Assembly: GCA_016188065.1 (NCBI GenBank)
Contig: JACPIN010000010.1
Coordinates: 32,224-96,223 of the forward strand
Reading direction: 5' to 3'
DNA: 64,000 nt
Origin: Candidatus Woesearchaeota archaeon
Lineage (GTDB): Archaea > Nanobdellota > Nanobdellia > SCGC-AAA011-G17 > ARS1403
A program made the translations under genes and the position numbers. Numbering within the stretch: position 1 is the stretch's first letter; every line of letters begins with the position of its first letter. Under the pieces are notes generated by a model. It worked only from the letters and a program-made list of their open reading frames with translations. It was not told the DNA's origin and did not search any database. Of the stretch, positions 1-8,617 are shown piece by piece.

Positions 1-545
1 AATAAGTCTGCAATTTGTAATGCCCTACATTCACAATCATCTTTCTCAAAAAGATGATTAATCAAGCTGAATTCCCATCCCCACCAACTACCATGTTCAA
101 GAAGATTTTTATGTTTTTGTTTTATTATCTTAAAATAATTTTGGCTTTTATCATAGATTACTTGTCCGTTCTCAGAATTTCCTTTCTTCCTTAAGAATTT
201 ATGAAATCTTTCAAGCAAATGTTCATATGCTTTCTCTAAAGTAAATGCATTATCTCTTGCCCAATCATTATCAACAGCAGAGACAATAAATACCGGAGTT
301 TTTTTCATAAGCAAATCGTAATACCCTTCTCTAAAAGATAAATATTGTTTTTGAGTAAACTCGTTATTATAATAATATCTTTTTCTAATTTCTTTTAAAA
401 TTATCTTGTTTGTTCCAAATGACTCTAACAACAATCTTTCTATCTCTTTACAAATGAGATTATACCCTCTAGAGTGAATTATTACACCTGACAAAATTGT
501 GTACTTTTCGTTAATTCCTGTCTCATCAACATACATTGAATACAT
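1..545 (-). CDS. DUF3800 domain protein (RNase H-like fold), C-terminus cut by the window edge
   Basis: Minus-strand translation from ATG at 545: MYSMYVDETGINEKYTILSGVIIHSRGYNLICKEIERLLLESF...; YVDETG and later D residues are typical of DUF3800. Confidence 0.7.
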   Translation of the reverse strand, partial: MYSMYVDETGINEKYTILSGVIIHSRGYNLICKEIERLLLESFGTNKIILKEIRKRYYYNNEFTQKQYLSFREGYYDLLMKKTPVFIVSAVDNDWARDNAFTLEKAYEHLLERFHKFLRKKGNSENGQVIYDKSQNYFKIIKQKHKNLLEHGSWWGWEFSLINHLFEKDDCECRALQIADL

Positions 546-685
546 ACCTGTCTAGAAGCAATCAAGAGGTGATAGTCCCCTCTTTAATCACCTCTCTACA
601 TCCATCATGCAGGTTATTCTTTTTATAGATTTCTATTATCTTCTACATAAAAACACTTAAAACCTTTCCTTTCTTATTTCTTTCA

Positions 686-1699
686 ATGAGACTGGCAATT
701 TACCATGACGGTGAAAAATTTCAAAAACAAAGTTTTTCTAATGAAGAGGAATTTGAGAAAGAAATAAAGAAAAATTCAAAAAAACTTTTTGGAGAAAAAA
801 CAATCTATTTGGACACAAAAAAGAGGATAGAAACAACTTCTTTAGGAGATTCTATTCCAGATGCTTTTTTATTTGATTTAGAAGACCCCGAAGATATAAA
901 GTTCTATTTAGTAGAGGCCGAACTTTCTACTCATGGTTTTTATGAGCACATATTCCCACAAATAACAAAATTTTTTGCTTTTTATAAAAATCCCAACAGC
1001 CAAAATAATTTGATAGAAAAAATCTATTCTTTTATAACTAGCAACCCTGAAATAAAAACCGAATTTGATAAACTGCTAAAAAACCAAGAATGTTATAAAT
1101 CCATAAAAGATGCTATCGAAAATAACCAAAAGATTTTGTTGATTATTGATGGAGAAAAGCTTGAAATTGAAGAAGTACAAAAGACCTATACAGATACTTG
1201 GGATAAATTGGTAATCGTGGAAATCTTAAACAAGTATCATTCCAATGGAAAGGACATAATTGTTTTAGAGCCAGACTTCTTACAGGAAGAGTTAATTGTT
1301 TGGGAAGAAGATGAAAAAATTATTCCTTACACAGAAAGTTATCATTTAGAGGGCTCAAATAAACTTATTGTTAATGTTTATAACACAATTAAGAGTCATA
1401 TGCTTAAAATTGATTCAGAAATCTCTTTTAATCCACAGAAATATTACATTTCGTTCAGAAAAAATCGCAATTTTGTTTATTTAGATATTAAAAAAAGCAA
1501 AATAAAAATTGCCATAATGCTCCCTTTCGAAAAGGGACAAGAGATGATTAAAACTCACAGACTTAGAAAATTTACAGAAGGGGTCCAAAGATTTTATGGG
1601 AGACCTTCTTTCGAAGTTACTATTGAAAATGAAGAAAATCAAGGAGAGGTTCTGGATTTGCTGACTGAAGCTTATAAAGCACAAAGGGGCGGCCATTAA
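686..1699 (+). CDS. DUF5655-like hypothetical protein
   Basis: ORF 337 aa; C-terminal YYISFRKNRNFVYLDIKKSKIKIAIMLP...GRPSFEVTIENEE resembles the DUF5655 region. Confidence 0.55.
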   Translation: MRLAIYHDGEKFQKQSFSNEEEFEKEIKKNSKKLFGEKTIYLDTKKRIETTSLGDSIPDAFLFDLEDPEDIKFYLVEAELSTHGFYEHIFPQITKFFAFYKNPNSQNNLIEKIYSFITSNPEIKTEFDKLLKNQECYKSIKDAIENNQKILLIIDGEKLEIEEVQKTYTDTWDKLVIVEILNKYHSNGKDIIVLEPDFLQEELIVWEEDEKIIPYTESYHLEGSNKLIVNVYNTIKSHMLKIDSEISFNPQKYYISFRKNRNFVYLDIKKSKIKIAIMLPFEKGQEMIKTHRLRKFTEGVQRFYGRPSFEVTIENEENQGEVLDLLTEAYKAQRGGH

Positions 1700-1756
1700 T
1701 AACATTTTTTAACACATAACACAATCTTTATATACTAAGACACTTTTTGCAGTATA

Positions 1757-1918
1757 ATGTCACAAAAAGAAACATCAAGTTCAACAGTAAGGATAGATAA
1801 AAAGCTTTTAAGTGAAATTAAAAATTGGTTAAAAGATAATGGTAATAAATATAAGCATTCCTCCGTCTCTGCCTTTGTCAATTCAGCAATATATGAAAAA
1901 TTAAAAAGATTAAGATGA
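1757..1918 (+). CDS. Small ribbon-helix-helix-like protein (53 aa)
   Basis: MSQKETSSSTVRIDKKLLSEIKNWLKDNGNKYKHSSVSAFVNSAIYEKLKRLR; stop overlaps next start as ATGA; not in the ORF track because of length. Confidence 0.6.
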   Translation: MSQKETSSSTVRIDKKLLSEIKNWLKDNGNKYKHSSVSAFVNSAIYEKLKRLR

Positions 1919-2676
1919 AAACGACGCATAAAATCATATGTGGAGATTGTGTAAACGAACTAAGGAAATTTAAAGAGGGTAGTGTAGACTTAATAGTTAC
2001 AGATCCCCCATTCAATATAGGAAAGGATTATGGTGGATATAAAGATAGGAAGAAGAAAGGAGAATATCTTGATTGGTGTAAAAAGTGGTTAGGAGAATGT
2101 ATAAGGGTATTAAAAGATGGGGGTGCACTGTACCTTTTCAATTATCCAGAAAATAATGCCTATCTGGTTCCTTTTTTAGATGAGAATCTGAATTTTAAAA
2201 GATGGATGACTTGGCACTATCCGGTTAACACAGGGATGTCTCCAACGAATTTTACAAGAAGCCAGCATTCTATATTGTTTTATGTAAAAGGAAAAAAACC
2301 AAGAATATTCAATAAAAAAGAAATTGCAGAGCCTTACCGGAATCCAACAGATAAACGGATTCTTGAAAGAATAAAAAACGGAAGCAATGGGAAAACGCCT
2401 TATGATGTATTTCATTTTAATATTGTTAAAAATGTAAATAAAAATAAAACTCCCCATCCGTGCCAACTTCCAGATCAACTTGTTGAGATATTTGTCAAAG
2501 CATCAAGTCGCGAAGGAGATTTGATATTAGACCCTTTTGGGGGTAGTTTTACTGTAAGTGCAACCTCTAAAAGATTAGGGAGGAACTCAATTAGTATAGA
2601 GATAAATCCCGAATTTTGTAGAATTGGCAAGGAACGACTGAATAAAATAGCAAATTTAAAAGAATTTATTATGTGA
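1915..2676 (+). CDS. DNA (adenine-N6 or cytosine-N4) methyltransferase, beta-type motif order
   Basis: TDPPFNIG motif near N-terminus, LDPFGGSFTVSATS SAM-binding motif near C-terminus. Confidence 0.9.
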   Translation: MKTTHKIICGDCVNELRKFKEGSVDLIVTDPPFNIGKDYGGYKDRKKKGEYLDWCKKWLGECIRVLKDGGALYLFNYPENNAYLVPFLDENLNFKRWMTWHYPVNTGMSPTNFTRSQHSILFYVKGKKPRIFNKKEIAEPYRNPTDKRILERIKNGSNGKTPYDVFHFNIVKNVNKNKTPHPCQLPDQLVEIFVKASSREGDLILDPFGGSFTVSATSKRLGRNSISIEINPEFCRIGKERLNKIANLKEFIM

Positions 2677-3469
2677 TTATATCATACTGCCAAGCTTTAA
2701 TGAATCTTATGGAATTTGGATTCATCTTATCCACAAAATCATACTCATAAAGCTTAAATCTGTCTCTATTATTCTTCCGAATTCTAACTAAGAATACAAA
2801 TTTTATTTTATACTCATTTGGCATTTTCCAGCCCCTCATCTTTTCAAAATATTTCATTGGACTAAATAGTTGCCTTATTTCAAAGTCTTCATGATCCTGG
2901 TTCTTCACTTCTACAACTGCAATGCATTGTCTTTTCTCAGACTCATATATCCCATCCATCTCTATTTGTAACTTATCGGTTCTTAATGTTTTTCCATCAA
3001 TTACAAAGTCATAAGAAATTTTGGCTCTTCTAGCAGTATGTAATTTCAAGGGTTCATTTTTATCTTCAAATAAAAAATCATGAATTATCCTGTCATTGAA
3101 TGCAGTCGAAGCAGATTGAGCTTCACTGTCACTTAAAGAATCAATGATACTTTTTTCTATCCTCCATTCCTTAATTGTTCTAATCTTCTCGAATTTATGA
3201 TAACCATTTCCTTTAACGAACGCATGATTACCTTTTCCTAGATGGACTATAAAAAACCCAGCAGATTGTAAGCTTTTAGGCAATAATGCATAGCTATCAA
3301 ATTTAGTTGCATCAAATTGATTTCTAAACTTTATCCCTTCCCTACTAGAAACTTCTTTTACCTTTTCATTATGAAAATTTAATATTTCTGATTTAGGATA
3401 TTTCTGAACTAGTTCTCTAAAAATTACATCTATGACCCTTCTTTTGTTCCCTTCCTCAAAAGATTCCAT
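2669..3469 (-). CDS. Putative type II restriction endonuclease (PD-(D/E)XK)
   Basis: LQIEMDGIYESEKRQCIAVVEVKN = D...ExK catalytic core; convergent with and 8 nt overlapping the methyltransferase. Confidence 0.65.
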   Translation of the reverse strand: MESFEEGNKRRVIDVIFRELVQKYPKSEILNFHNEKVKEVSSREGIKFRNQFDATKFDSYALLPKSLQSAGFFIVHLGKGNHAFVKGNGYHKFEKIRTIKEWRIEKSIIDSLSDSEAQSASTAFNDRIIHDFLFEDKNEPLKLHTARRAKISYDFVIDGKTLRTDKLQIEMDGIYESEKRQCIAVVEVKNQDHEDFEIRQLFSPMKYFEKMRGWKMPNEYKIKFVFLVRIRKNNRDRFKLYEYDFVDKMNPNSIRFIKAWQYDIIT

Positions 3470-3603
3470 AAATTATAGTAGACAGGTTGTTTTTTAATGG
3501 TTTCTGAAATCTTAAGTAAGTCGGAACTGCTCAAAGCCTCAACACCTTTTTGGCTCAATCTCTCTCCGGGTCTGTTAAACCAGGGAATGTCTTTGATGTT
3601 CAT
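3430..3603 (-). pseudogene. RadC (UPF0758) N-terminal remnant, copy A
   Basis: Minus-strand MNIKDIPWFNRPGERLSQKGVEALSSSDLL matches a RadC N-terminus, then unrelated residues and a stop; overlaps start of the endonuclease ORF. Confidence 0.6.
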
Positions 3604-3681
3604 TAAATAATCAAAATTAACTCTAATATTTAAAATTTCTTAAAAACAAAAACATTTATAAGTGTCAAAATAATTACAACG

Positions 3682-3693
3682 TTTGTTAACAAA
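3682..3693. promoter_or_regulatory. Perfect 12-bp palindrome TTTGTTAACAAA abutting the MNT start codon, candidate operator
   Basis: Sequence cgTTTGTTAACAAAatg directly before ATG 3694. Confidence 0.5.
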
Positions 3694-4296
3694 ATGACAA
3701 CATTCTTAAAGCCAGGAATAGAAAAGATCATGCATGTATTCTATCATAATAAATCAGAATCTTTTCATCTAAGAGGGTTATCAAGAAAAGCAAAATTAGA
3801 AGGCCAAAGCATCACACGCTACCTGAATTTCCTGGAAGAAAACAATTTTTTAAGGTCAAAACGCGAAGGAAATCAGAGAAGATATAGTGTAAATCAGAAT
3901 AAACTTATCAGTTCTATTTTCACAATTTTTGATGTGGAAAAGTTTGAGAAGCTGCCGCAAATAAGGAAACAAGCAATAGAGACATACTTCGATAGTCTTT
4001 CAAAACAGCCGGTATATGCCCTAATTTTCGGCTCAACAGCGAAAGAAAATTATGCCAAAGATTCAGACATTGATATTCTGCTTATTACAAACGAAAAAAT
4101 AGATGCTAAAAATGCAGAAAAAGAGGCAGATGTTCTGCATTCAATAAAAATAAGTACTTTTCAAATGACTTACAAAGCATTCATCATAGAACTAAAGCTT
4201 AAAGAAGACAAGGTTGTACAATCTGCAATACAAACAGGGTACCCGCTTATAAATCACATAAGATACTATGAGGCATTAAGACATGAAAGAGTATGA
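3694..4296 (+). CDS. HTH + minimal nucleotidyltransferase (MNT) protein
   Basis: ALIFGSTAKENYAKDSDIDILLI = GS-x-DxD nucleotidyltransferase motif after an N-terminal winged-HTH. Confidence 0.85.
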   Translation: MTTFLKPGIEKIMHVFYHNKSESFHLRGLSRKAKLEGQSITRYLNFLEENNFLRSKREGNQRRYSVNQNKLISSIFTIFDVEKFEKLPQIRKQAIETYFDSLSKQPVYALIFGSTAKENYAKDSDIDILLITNEKIDAKNAEKEADVLHSIKISTFQMTYKAFIIELKLKEDKVVQSAIQTGYPLINHIRYYEALRHERV

Positions 4297-4801
4297 ACTA
4301 GATAAATTATTAACGGACAAAGATCTGGTAGAAGAAAGAATAAAAGAGTTTCAGGAACAAAAAATACTCAAAAAACAAAAAATAGATATCAATGAAATCC
4401 AGGGGCATTTGCTGAAAGCAGATCATAATCTGCGGTTTGTTTCTGAAAACATCCGTCTTGGATTCTATGATTGGGCGATTACAGGATGTTATTATTCATG
4501 CTATCATGCTGCACTTGCACTGATCCTCACTAAGGGATATTCTTCAAAAGATCATCTCGCAACATTGTGCATTCTCATAAAGGAATTTTACAAGAAGGGA
4601 TTAAGTCAAGAGGATATTCAAATTTTATCACGATTGCTAGATTATCAGGATGTGCTTTTCTATGTCGAATCCAAAAATAAAAGGGAAGATGCAACATACT
4701 CAACAAAAATAAAATTTGATAAGTCAGAATCCGAGCAGTTAAGAATAAAAGCAACTCTATTTGTTTCAAAAATAAAGTCTATACTAAAAGACAGTCAATA
4801 A
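4283..4801 (+). CDS. HEPN domain protein paired with upstream MNT
   Basis: AITGCYYSCYHAALALILTKGY...DHLATL; 14-nt overlap with the MNT gene. Confidence 0.8.
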   Translation: MKEYELDKLLTDKDLVEERIKEFQEQKILKKQKIDINEIQGHLLKADHNLRFVSENIRLGFYDWAITGCYYSCYHAALALILTKGYSSKDHLATLCILIKEFYKKGLSQEDIQILSRLLDYQDVLFYVESKNKREDATYSTKIKFDKSESEQLRIKATLFVSKIKSILKDSQ

Positions 4802-4802
4802 A

Positions 4803-4869
4803 TCAGAACTGCTCAAAGCCTCAACCTCTCTCCAGGCCGGTCAAACCAGGGAAGGTCTTTGATGTTCAT
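4803..4869 (-). pseudogene. RadC N-terminal remnant, copy B (16-nt internal deletion, frameshifted)
   Basis: Minus strand MNIKDLPWFDRPGERL then frameshift into VEALSSSDLL; near-repeat of 3521-3603. Confidence 0.55.
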
Positions 4870-4966
4870 CTAAAATAAAACAAGATAAAACTATGCAACC
4901 TTTTCAAATGAGCATTCTGAAATAGATACCATTGTCAGATTTCAATAAGAATCAAAAGATTTAAAT

Positions 4967-5003
4967 ATTGAAATATCAATAATATTATTGAAATATCAAT
5001 AAT
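4967..5003. promoter_or_regulatory. Two tandem copies of attgaaatatcaataat (each an ATTGA-N4-TCAAT inverted repeat), candidate operator
   Basis: Copies at 4967-4983 and 4987-5003, 20-bp register, 6 bp before start 5009. Confidence 0.6.
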
Positions 5004-5008
5004 TAAAA

Positions 5009-5647
5009 ATGACAAGAAAACAAAGAACAGGATTTGGGTCTTTCGGAGCGATGGAATTATCTTTTTTAGAGGGGGTTATAATTAGCTCATTTTTTCCAGA
5101 AGGCAAAGATATGACGATAAAAGAAATAATGAAAAGAGTAGAATATTCTTATGAAAGGGTCAACACCGCCTTGAAATCACTTGCCAATAAAAAGATTATA
5201 GCTGAGAAGAAAGTTGGAAAAACCCTCACTTATTCTTTAGATGTACAGCATTTATACTCTGAAATAGGATTTGACCATTATGTGTTGGAGAGAGAAATAG
5301 AGTTCATGAAAAAACACAGGATTTTATATAATGCAATCAAAGAAACAATAAATAATCCTATCATTTGGATGGTTGTATTATTTGGAAGCTATTCTAAAGG
5401 GACAGAATCAAAACAAAGCGATGTCGATCTTATTTGCGTTTCAGATAAAAAGAAAGAAACCGAGCAATTTGTCAAGTCATTAAGATACAAATATAATTTA
5501 AATTTTACTCCAGTGGTACTCTCCCAGCATGAATTTCCACATATAAGAAGAGATAATCCCGAGTTATGGAACGATTTAAAGATGTATGGAATTGTATTCA
5601 AAGGAGAAGATTCATTTTATTATTGGATGTATAAAGATGAAAAATAA
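5009..5647 (+). CDS. HTH + MNT nucleotidyltransferase protein (second pair)
   Basis: MVVLFGSYSKGTESKQSDVDLICVS motif; N-terminal HTH. Confidence 0.85.
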   Translation: MTRKQRTGFGSFGAMELSFLEGVIISSFFPEGKDMTIKEIMKRVEYSYERVNTALKSLANKKIIAEKKVGKTLTYSLDVQHLYSEIGFDHYVLEREIEFMKKHRILYNAIKETINNPIIWMVVLFGSYSKGTESKQSDVDLICVSDKKKETEQFVKSLRYKYNLNFTPVVLSQHEFPHIRRDNPELWNDLKMYGIVFKGEDSFYYWMYKDEK

Positions 5648-6152
5648 AATTGATTTTTACTTGAAAAAAGGTCAGATTGTTAAAGATAAAACCGTTATGC
5701 CTCTTGCTAAAAGATATTTAGACAAAGCCAAGAATAATCTTGTAACTATGAAAATCCTTTTTGACTTAAACAATAAAGAAGAAAGAGAATTATTTGAGAT
5801 ACCCAGAGATTATGATCCAAATGAATGGGTTGTAATCACAGGATATTATGCAATGTATGCCTCGGCTTTGGCTTTGCTTGCCAAAATCGGGTTTAGGAGC
5901 AAAAATCACACAGCTACACTTTTGGTTTTAGAAGAATCATTTGTTAAAAAGAGGCTATTAAATGAAAAAGATTTATTGTTAATAAAAAATGCACATTTTC
6001 AAAAAGAAGAAATAGAGAAACTTTCGGATGCAAGACATAAAAGAGAGATTGCTCAATATAGCATTACAAAAGAAACTACAAAAAATATAGCCGAAAAAAT
6101 TAAAAAAGATGCATATGACTTTGTAAACAAAGTTGAATTGATCTTGGCGTAA
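5637..6152 (+). CDS. HEPN-like protein (second pair); start reassigned to ATG 5637
   Basis: VVITGYYAMYASALALLAKIGFRSKNHTATLLVLEE; overlaps MNT gene by 11 nt. Confidence 0.75.
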   Translation: MKNKIDFYLKKGQIVKDKTVMPLAKRYLDKAKNNLVTMKILFDLNNKEERELFEIPRDYDPNEWVVITGYYAMYASALALLAKIGFRSKNHTATLLVLEESFVKKRLLNEKDLLLIKNAHFQKEEIEKLSDARHKREIAQYSITKETTKNIAEKIKKDAYDFVNKVELILA

Positions 6153-6154
6153 AA

Positions 6155-6319
6155 ATGAAGAATTTAAAAAAAGAATATGAAGAGTTTGAAAAGACTTTTG
6201 CTAAAACTTGGGATATTGCAATAGCTCGAAATCTTTCTATAGACGATGTAGAAAAAGAAATTTTAAATTATAGGAGAGATATAAAGGCATCAAGATTATT
6301 AGGACAAAAGAAGTATTAG
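6155..6319 (+). CDS. Small hypothetical protein (54 aa)
   Basis: MKNLKKEYEEFEKTFAKTWDIAIARNLSIDDVEKEILNYRRDIKASRLLGQKKY, immediately downstream of HEPN gene. Confidence 0.4.
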   Translation: MKNLKKEYEEFEKTFAKTWDIAIARNLSIDDVEKEILNYRRDIKASRLLGQKKY

Positions 6320-6445
6320 CTATTTTGGAAAAACAAAATTCATATTAAAAGTTTATATATACAAATGAATTGACCATGAACTTAACAGTGACCATAGATT
6401 CAAGTAAGCAAAGCCTAAAATCTTTCTTTTTGGACTTGATTTTTC

Positions 6446-6522
6446 TTTTTCTTTGGACACGATTTCTTTTTCCTAAAAAGAAAGTGTGAGGGGAAAGGCA
6501 AATGGAAAACTTCGTTGTCCAT
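6446..6522 (+). repeat. 77-bp dispersed structured repeat, copy 1 (strand assignment tentative)
   Basis: 73/77 identical to 42664-42740; contains two potential hairpins. Confidence 0.8.
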
Positions 6523-6567
6523 CAGCGAAGCGGTTAAAAGTTAATTCTTGTCCTCTGAATTTTCTAC

Positions 6568-7386
6568 TTAAAGGGCTTCTTTCAGCAATGGCAAAAGAGG
6601 AACTAATTTGTCTCTTATTTCAGGATACTGGTTCATTGCCGGCCAGTCTCTTACAACATCTCCAAGAGCGTTCTCATTAAAACCAGTAAGCTCATTGAGG
6701 ATTCTTATGTCATAAATATCTGAGAGAAATCTGAATTTAGAATAAAGCAATAAGTTTTCAGGGTCATTAAGCAGCTGACTCTTCATATCTCTATTTCTAT
6801 TTAATGTATCCCTAATCAATTCGTCGCTCATAGGTCCAGTATAGGGAGTTATCAGAGGCTCATATTCAGGTTGCCTTTGAAGGATAATCACAGAGCGCGC
6901 AAATTTTGGAACAGCAATGTCTTCTGGAGAAACAACTCTATATCTGTCTTCTCTGGCTTCCACTGTTTTCTGCCTGGCATTTTCAAGTTCTCTTTCAATC
7001 ATCTCTTTTTTCTTTTCAAAAGCATCAGGGCTAAATCTGGAAAACTCTAATAATATCGTTTCATCATTAGGGGAATTAACTGTAAGGTTCCAAGACCTGC
7101 TTTTTCTTGCAATCTCAATGGAGAATCCCTTGTCCTGTAAGTATTCTTTAACAGAAGAGATATAAGATAAGAATCCTTCTCTGTCAAGTGAATTTCCAAC
7201 TAGGACGTCTATGTCTGCAGTGTCTCTTCTGCATGAGGAAGGGAGATAACTCTGGGTTGCTATCCCTCCAACTACTGCATATAAGTCTCTCTTGTCAGCA
7301 AATGAATCAAGTGTAGACAGTGCGCTTAATCCATCCCTTACTATTCTATCATCGATAGTCCTGGATACATATCCTGCTTTTTTCAT
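6568..7386 (-). CDS. AbiEii-like nucleotidyltransferase
   Basis: YAVVGGIATQSYLPSSCRRDTADIDVLV: GG...DxDV motif. Confidence 0.65.
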   Translation of the reverse strand: MKKAGYVSRTIDDRIVRDGLSALSTLDSFADKRDLYAVVGGIATQSYLPSSCRRDTADIDVLVGNSLDREGFLSYISSVKEYLQDKGFSIEIARKSRSWNLTVNSPNDETILLEFSRFSPDAFEKKKEMIERELENARQKTVEAREDRYRVVSPEDIAVPKFARSVIILQRQPEYEPLITPYTGPMSDELIRDTLNRNRDMKSQLLNDPENLLLYSKFRFLSDIYDIRILNELTGFNENALGDVVRDWPAMNQYPEIRDKLVPLLPLLKEAL

Positions 7387-7575
7387 GATTTTTCAGATAG
7401 TTTTATTATTTATAAGCCTTTCTAATTTACTCATTAAGAAGTAGTGTCAATATCTGCTATTTTACTAGGGTTTTCCACGACGAAGATTCCTAATTTTACG
7501 ACGATAAATTTATATACTTTTAAAACATCTCATTCTTAATCCCAATTAAACAATCTGGGAAAAAGAGGTGAAAAA

Positions 7576-7707
7576 ATGGGTAAAGTTTTAGTCAAGAACG
7601 TGATAAAAAGAAAAGCCGGATATTTATACTACGTAGATGGGAAAGGAAATGTCTGCGAAGCAAAGATGTCCAGAGGCGGAAGAAAGAAATCAAAGAAGAG
7701 GAGATAA
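7576..7707 (+). CDS. Small basic protein (43 aa)
   Basis: MGKVLVKNVIKRKAGYLYYVDGKGNVCEAKMSRGGRKKSKKRR; gaggtg RBS-like and TATA-like atttatata upstream. Confidence 0.5.
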   Translation: MGKVLVKNVIKRKAGYLYYVDGKGNVCEAKMSRGGRKKSKKRR

Positions 7708-7799
7708 ATCCTCTTTTTTTCTTTTCAATTGATAAATTGATATTATCCTTTTCTAACTAAATATTTATATACAAGTTATTCTCAGCTAATTAGCAAAAG

Positions 7800-7892
7800 A
7801 TGGTGATCTACCTTTGCAAATATTGTGGCTCGACAGCCGTATCGCAGAAAGACTGCTGTGATGAAGAAATGGTGTTGGTCGCAAGCAAATAA
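7800..7892 (+). CDS. Cys-rich microprotein (30 aa), putative metal binding
   Basis: MVIYLCKYCGSTAVSQKDCCDEEMVLVASK: CxxC...CC, precedes glutaredoxin. Confidence 0.4.
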   Translation: MVIYLCKYCGSTAVSQKDCCDEEMVLVASK

Positions 7893-7900
7893 AAAACAAA

Positions 7901-8137
7901 ATGGAAGAAAAAGATTTGGTTTTATTTAGGCTGGAAGGCTGTCCTTATTGCAAAAGAGCAGAAGATGCTTTGAAAAAGAAAGGCATAAAATACAGAAAGA
8001 TTGAAGTCATGCCGGAAAAGTCCAAGCGGGAAATTCTAAAAAAAGTTTCAGGCCAGGATTCTGTTCCTGTTTTAGTTGAAGTCATCGGCGCAAAAAACCA
8101 GGATGACGACATTATTGAATGGCTGGAAAAGAAATAA
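7901..8137 (+). CDS. Glutaredoxin-like protein
   Basis: LFRLEGCPYCKRAEDALKKKGI...SVPVLVE. Confidence 0.85.
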   Translation: MEEKDLVLFRLEGCPYCKRAEDALKKKGIKYRKIEVMPEKSKREILKKVSGQDSVPVLVEVIGAKNQDDDIIEWLEKK

Positions 8138-8153
8138 AAAAGAAAATAAAAAA

Positions 8154-8429
8154 TTAAAGCAAGTCTTTTATTCTTCCAATGTGGTCTGCTATCTTATTTC
8201 CATTATCCGTCAGTTGTATTATTTTAATTCTTCCCTGCTTCTCAAAACCAACTAATCCGGCTCTTTCCATCTCCTGCAGTATCTTTACAGTATGCGAATA
8301 TGTACAGTCAACTTCCTTTGCCAGAACACTGCCATACCTATTCCTTAAATTCTTCTTCAAAGCCACCAGTATCATTGCCGGCTTTCTCCTGAAAAACACT
8401 TCAAAAATATCTTTCTTTTGCTTAGACAT
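8154..8429 (-). CDS. Winged-HTH transcriptional regulator
   Basis: EVDCTYSHTVKILQEMERAGLVGFEKQGRIKIIQLTDNG wHTH pattern. Confidence 0.65.
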   Translation of the reverse strand: MSKQKKDIFEVFFRRKPAMILVALKKNLRNRYGSVLAKEVDCTYSHTVKILQEMERAGLVGFEKQGRIKIIQLTDNGNKIADHIGRIKDLL

Positions 8430-8617
8430 GTATTCCCCCTATTCACCTCAATTTATATCTTCAAAAGGTTATGTTTTGGTATATGTTTAAATACCTATCG
8501 GTTAAATTTTAGCTAATGCAACCTTTTTGTTAAGATATGCACTTCTAAAAATTTATAAGCTTAACTATAGTTTAGCCAGACCATAAGTTTTAAATTACCA
8601 TTCCTATTAGCGATAGC

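Noticed and set aside
1481-1705. Antisense ORFs over confident genes (for example 1481-1705, 13490-13870, 39279-39596, 44244-44612, 51818-52084)
   Set aside because: Lie opposite well-supported coding regions and show low-complexity Ser/Phe/Leu-rich composition typical of antisense frames in AT-rich genes
6376-6489. 37-aa ORF MNLTVTIDSSKQSLKSFFLDLIFLFLWTRFLFPKKKV overlapping repeat copy 1, with a TATA-like box upstream
   Set aside because: The matching frame in repeat copy 2 is closed by a TAG directly upstream and has no start, so the conservation is better explained by structure than by a protein
6486-6680. 64-aa plus-strand ORF
   Set aside because: Antisense to the AbiEii-like gene 3' end and starts inside the dispersed repeat; no recognisable domain
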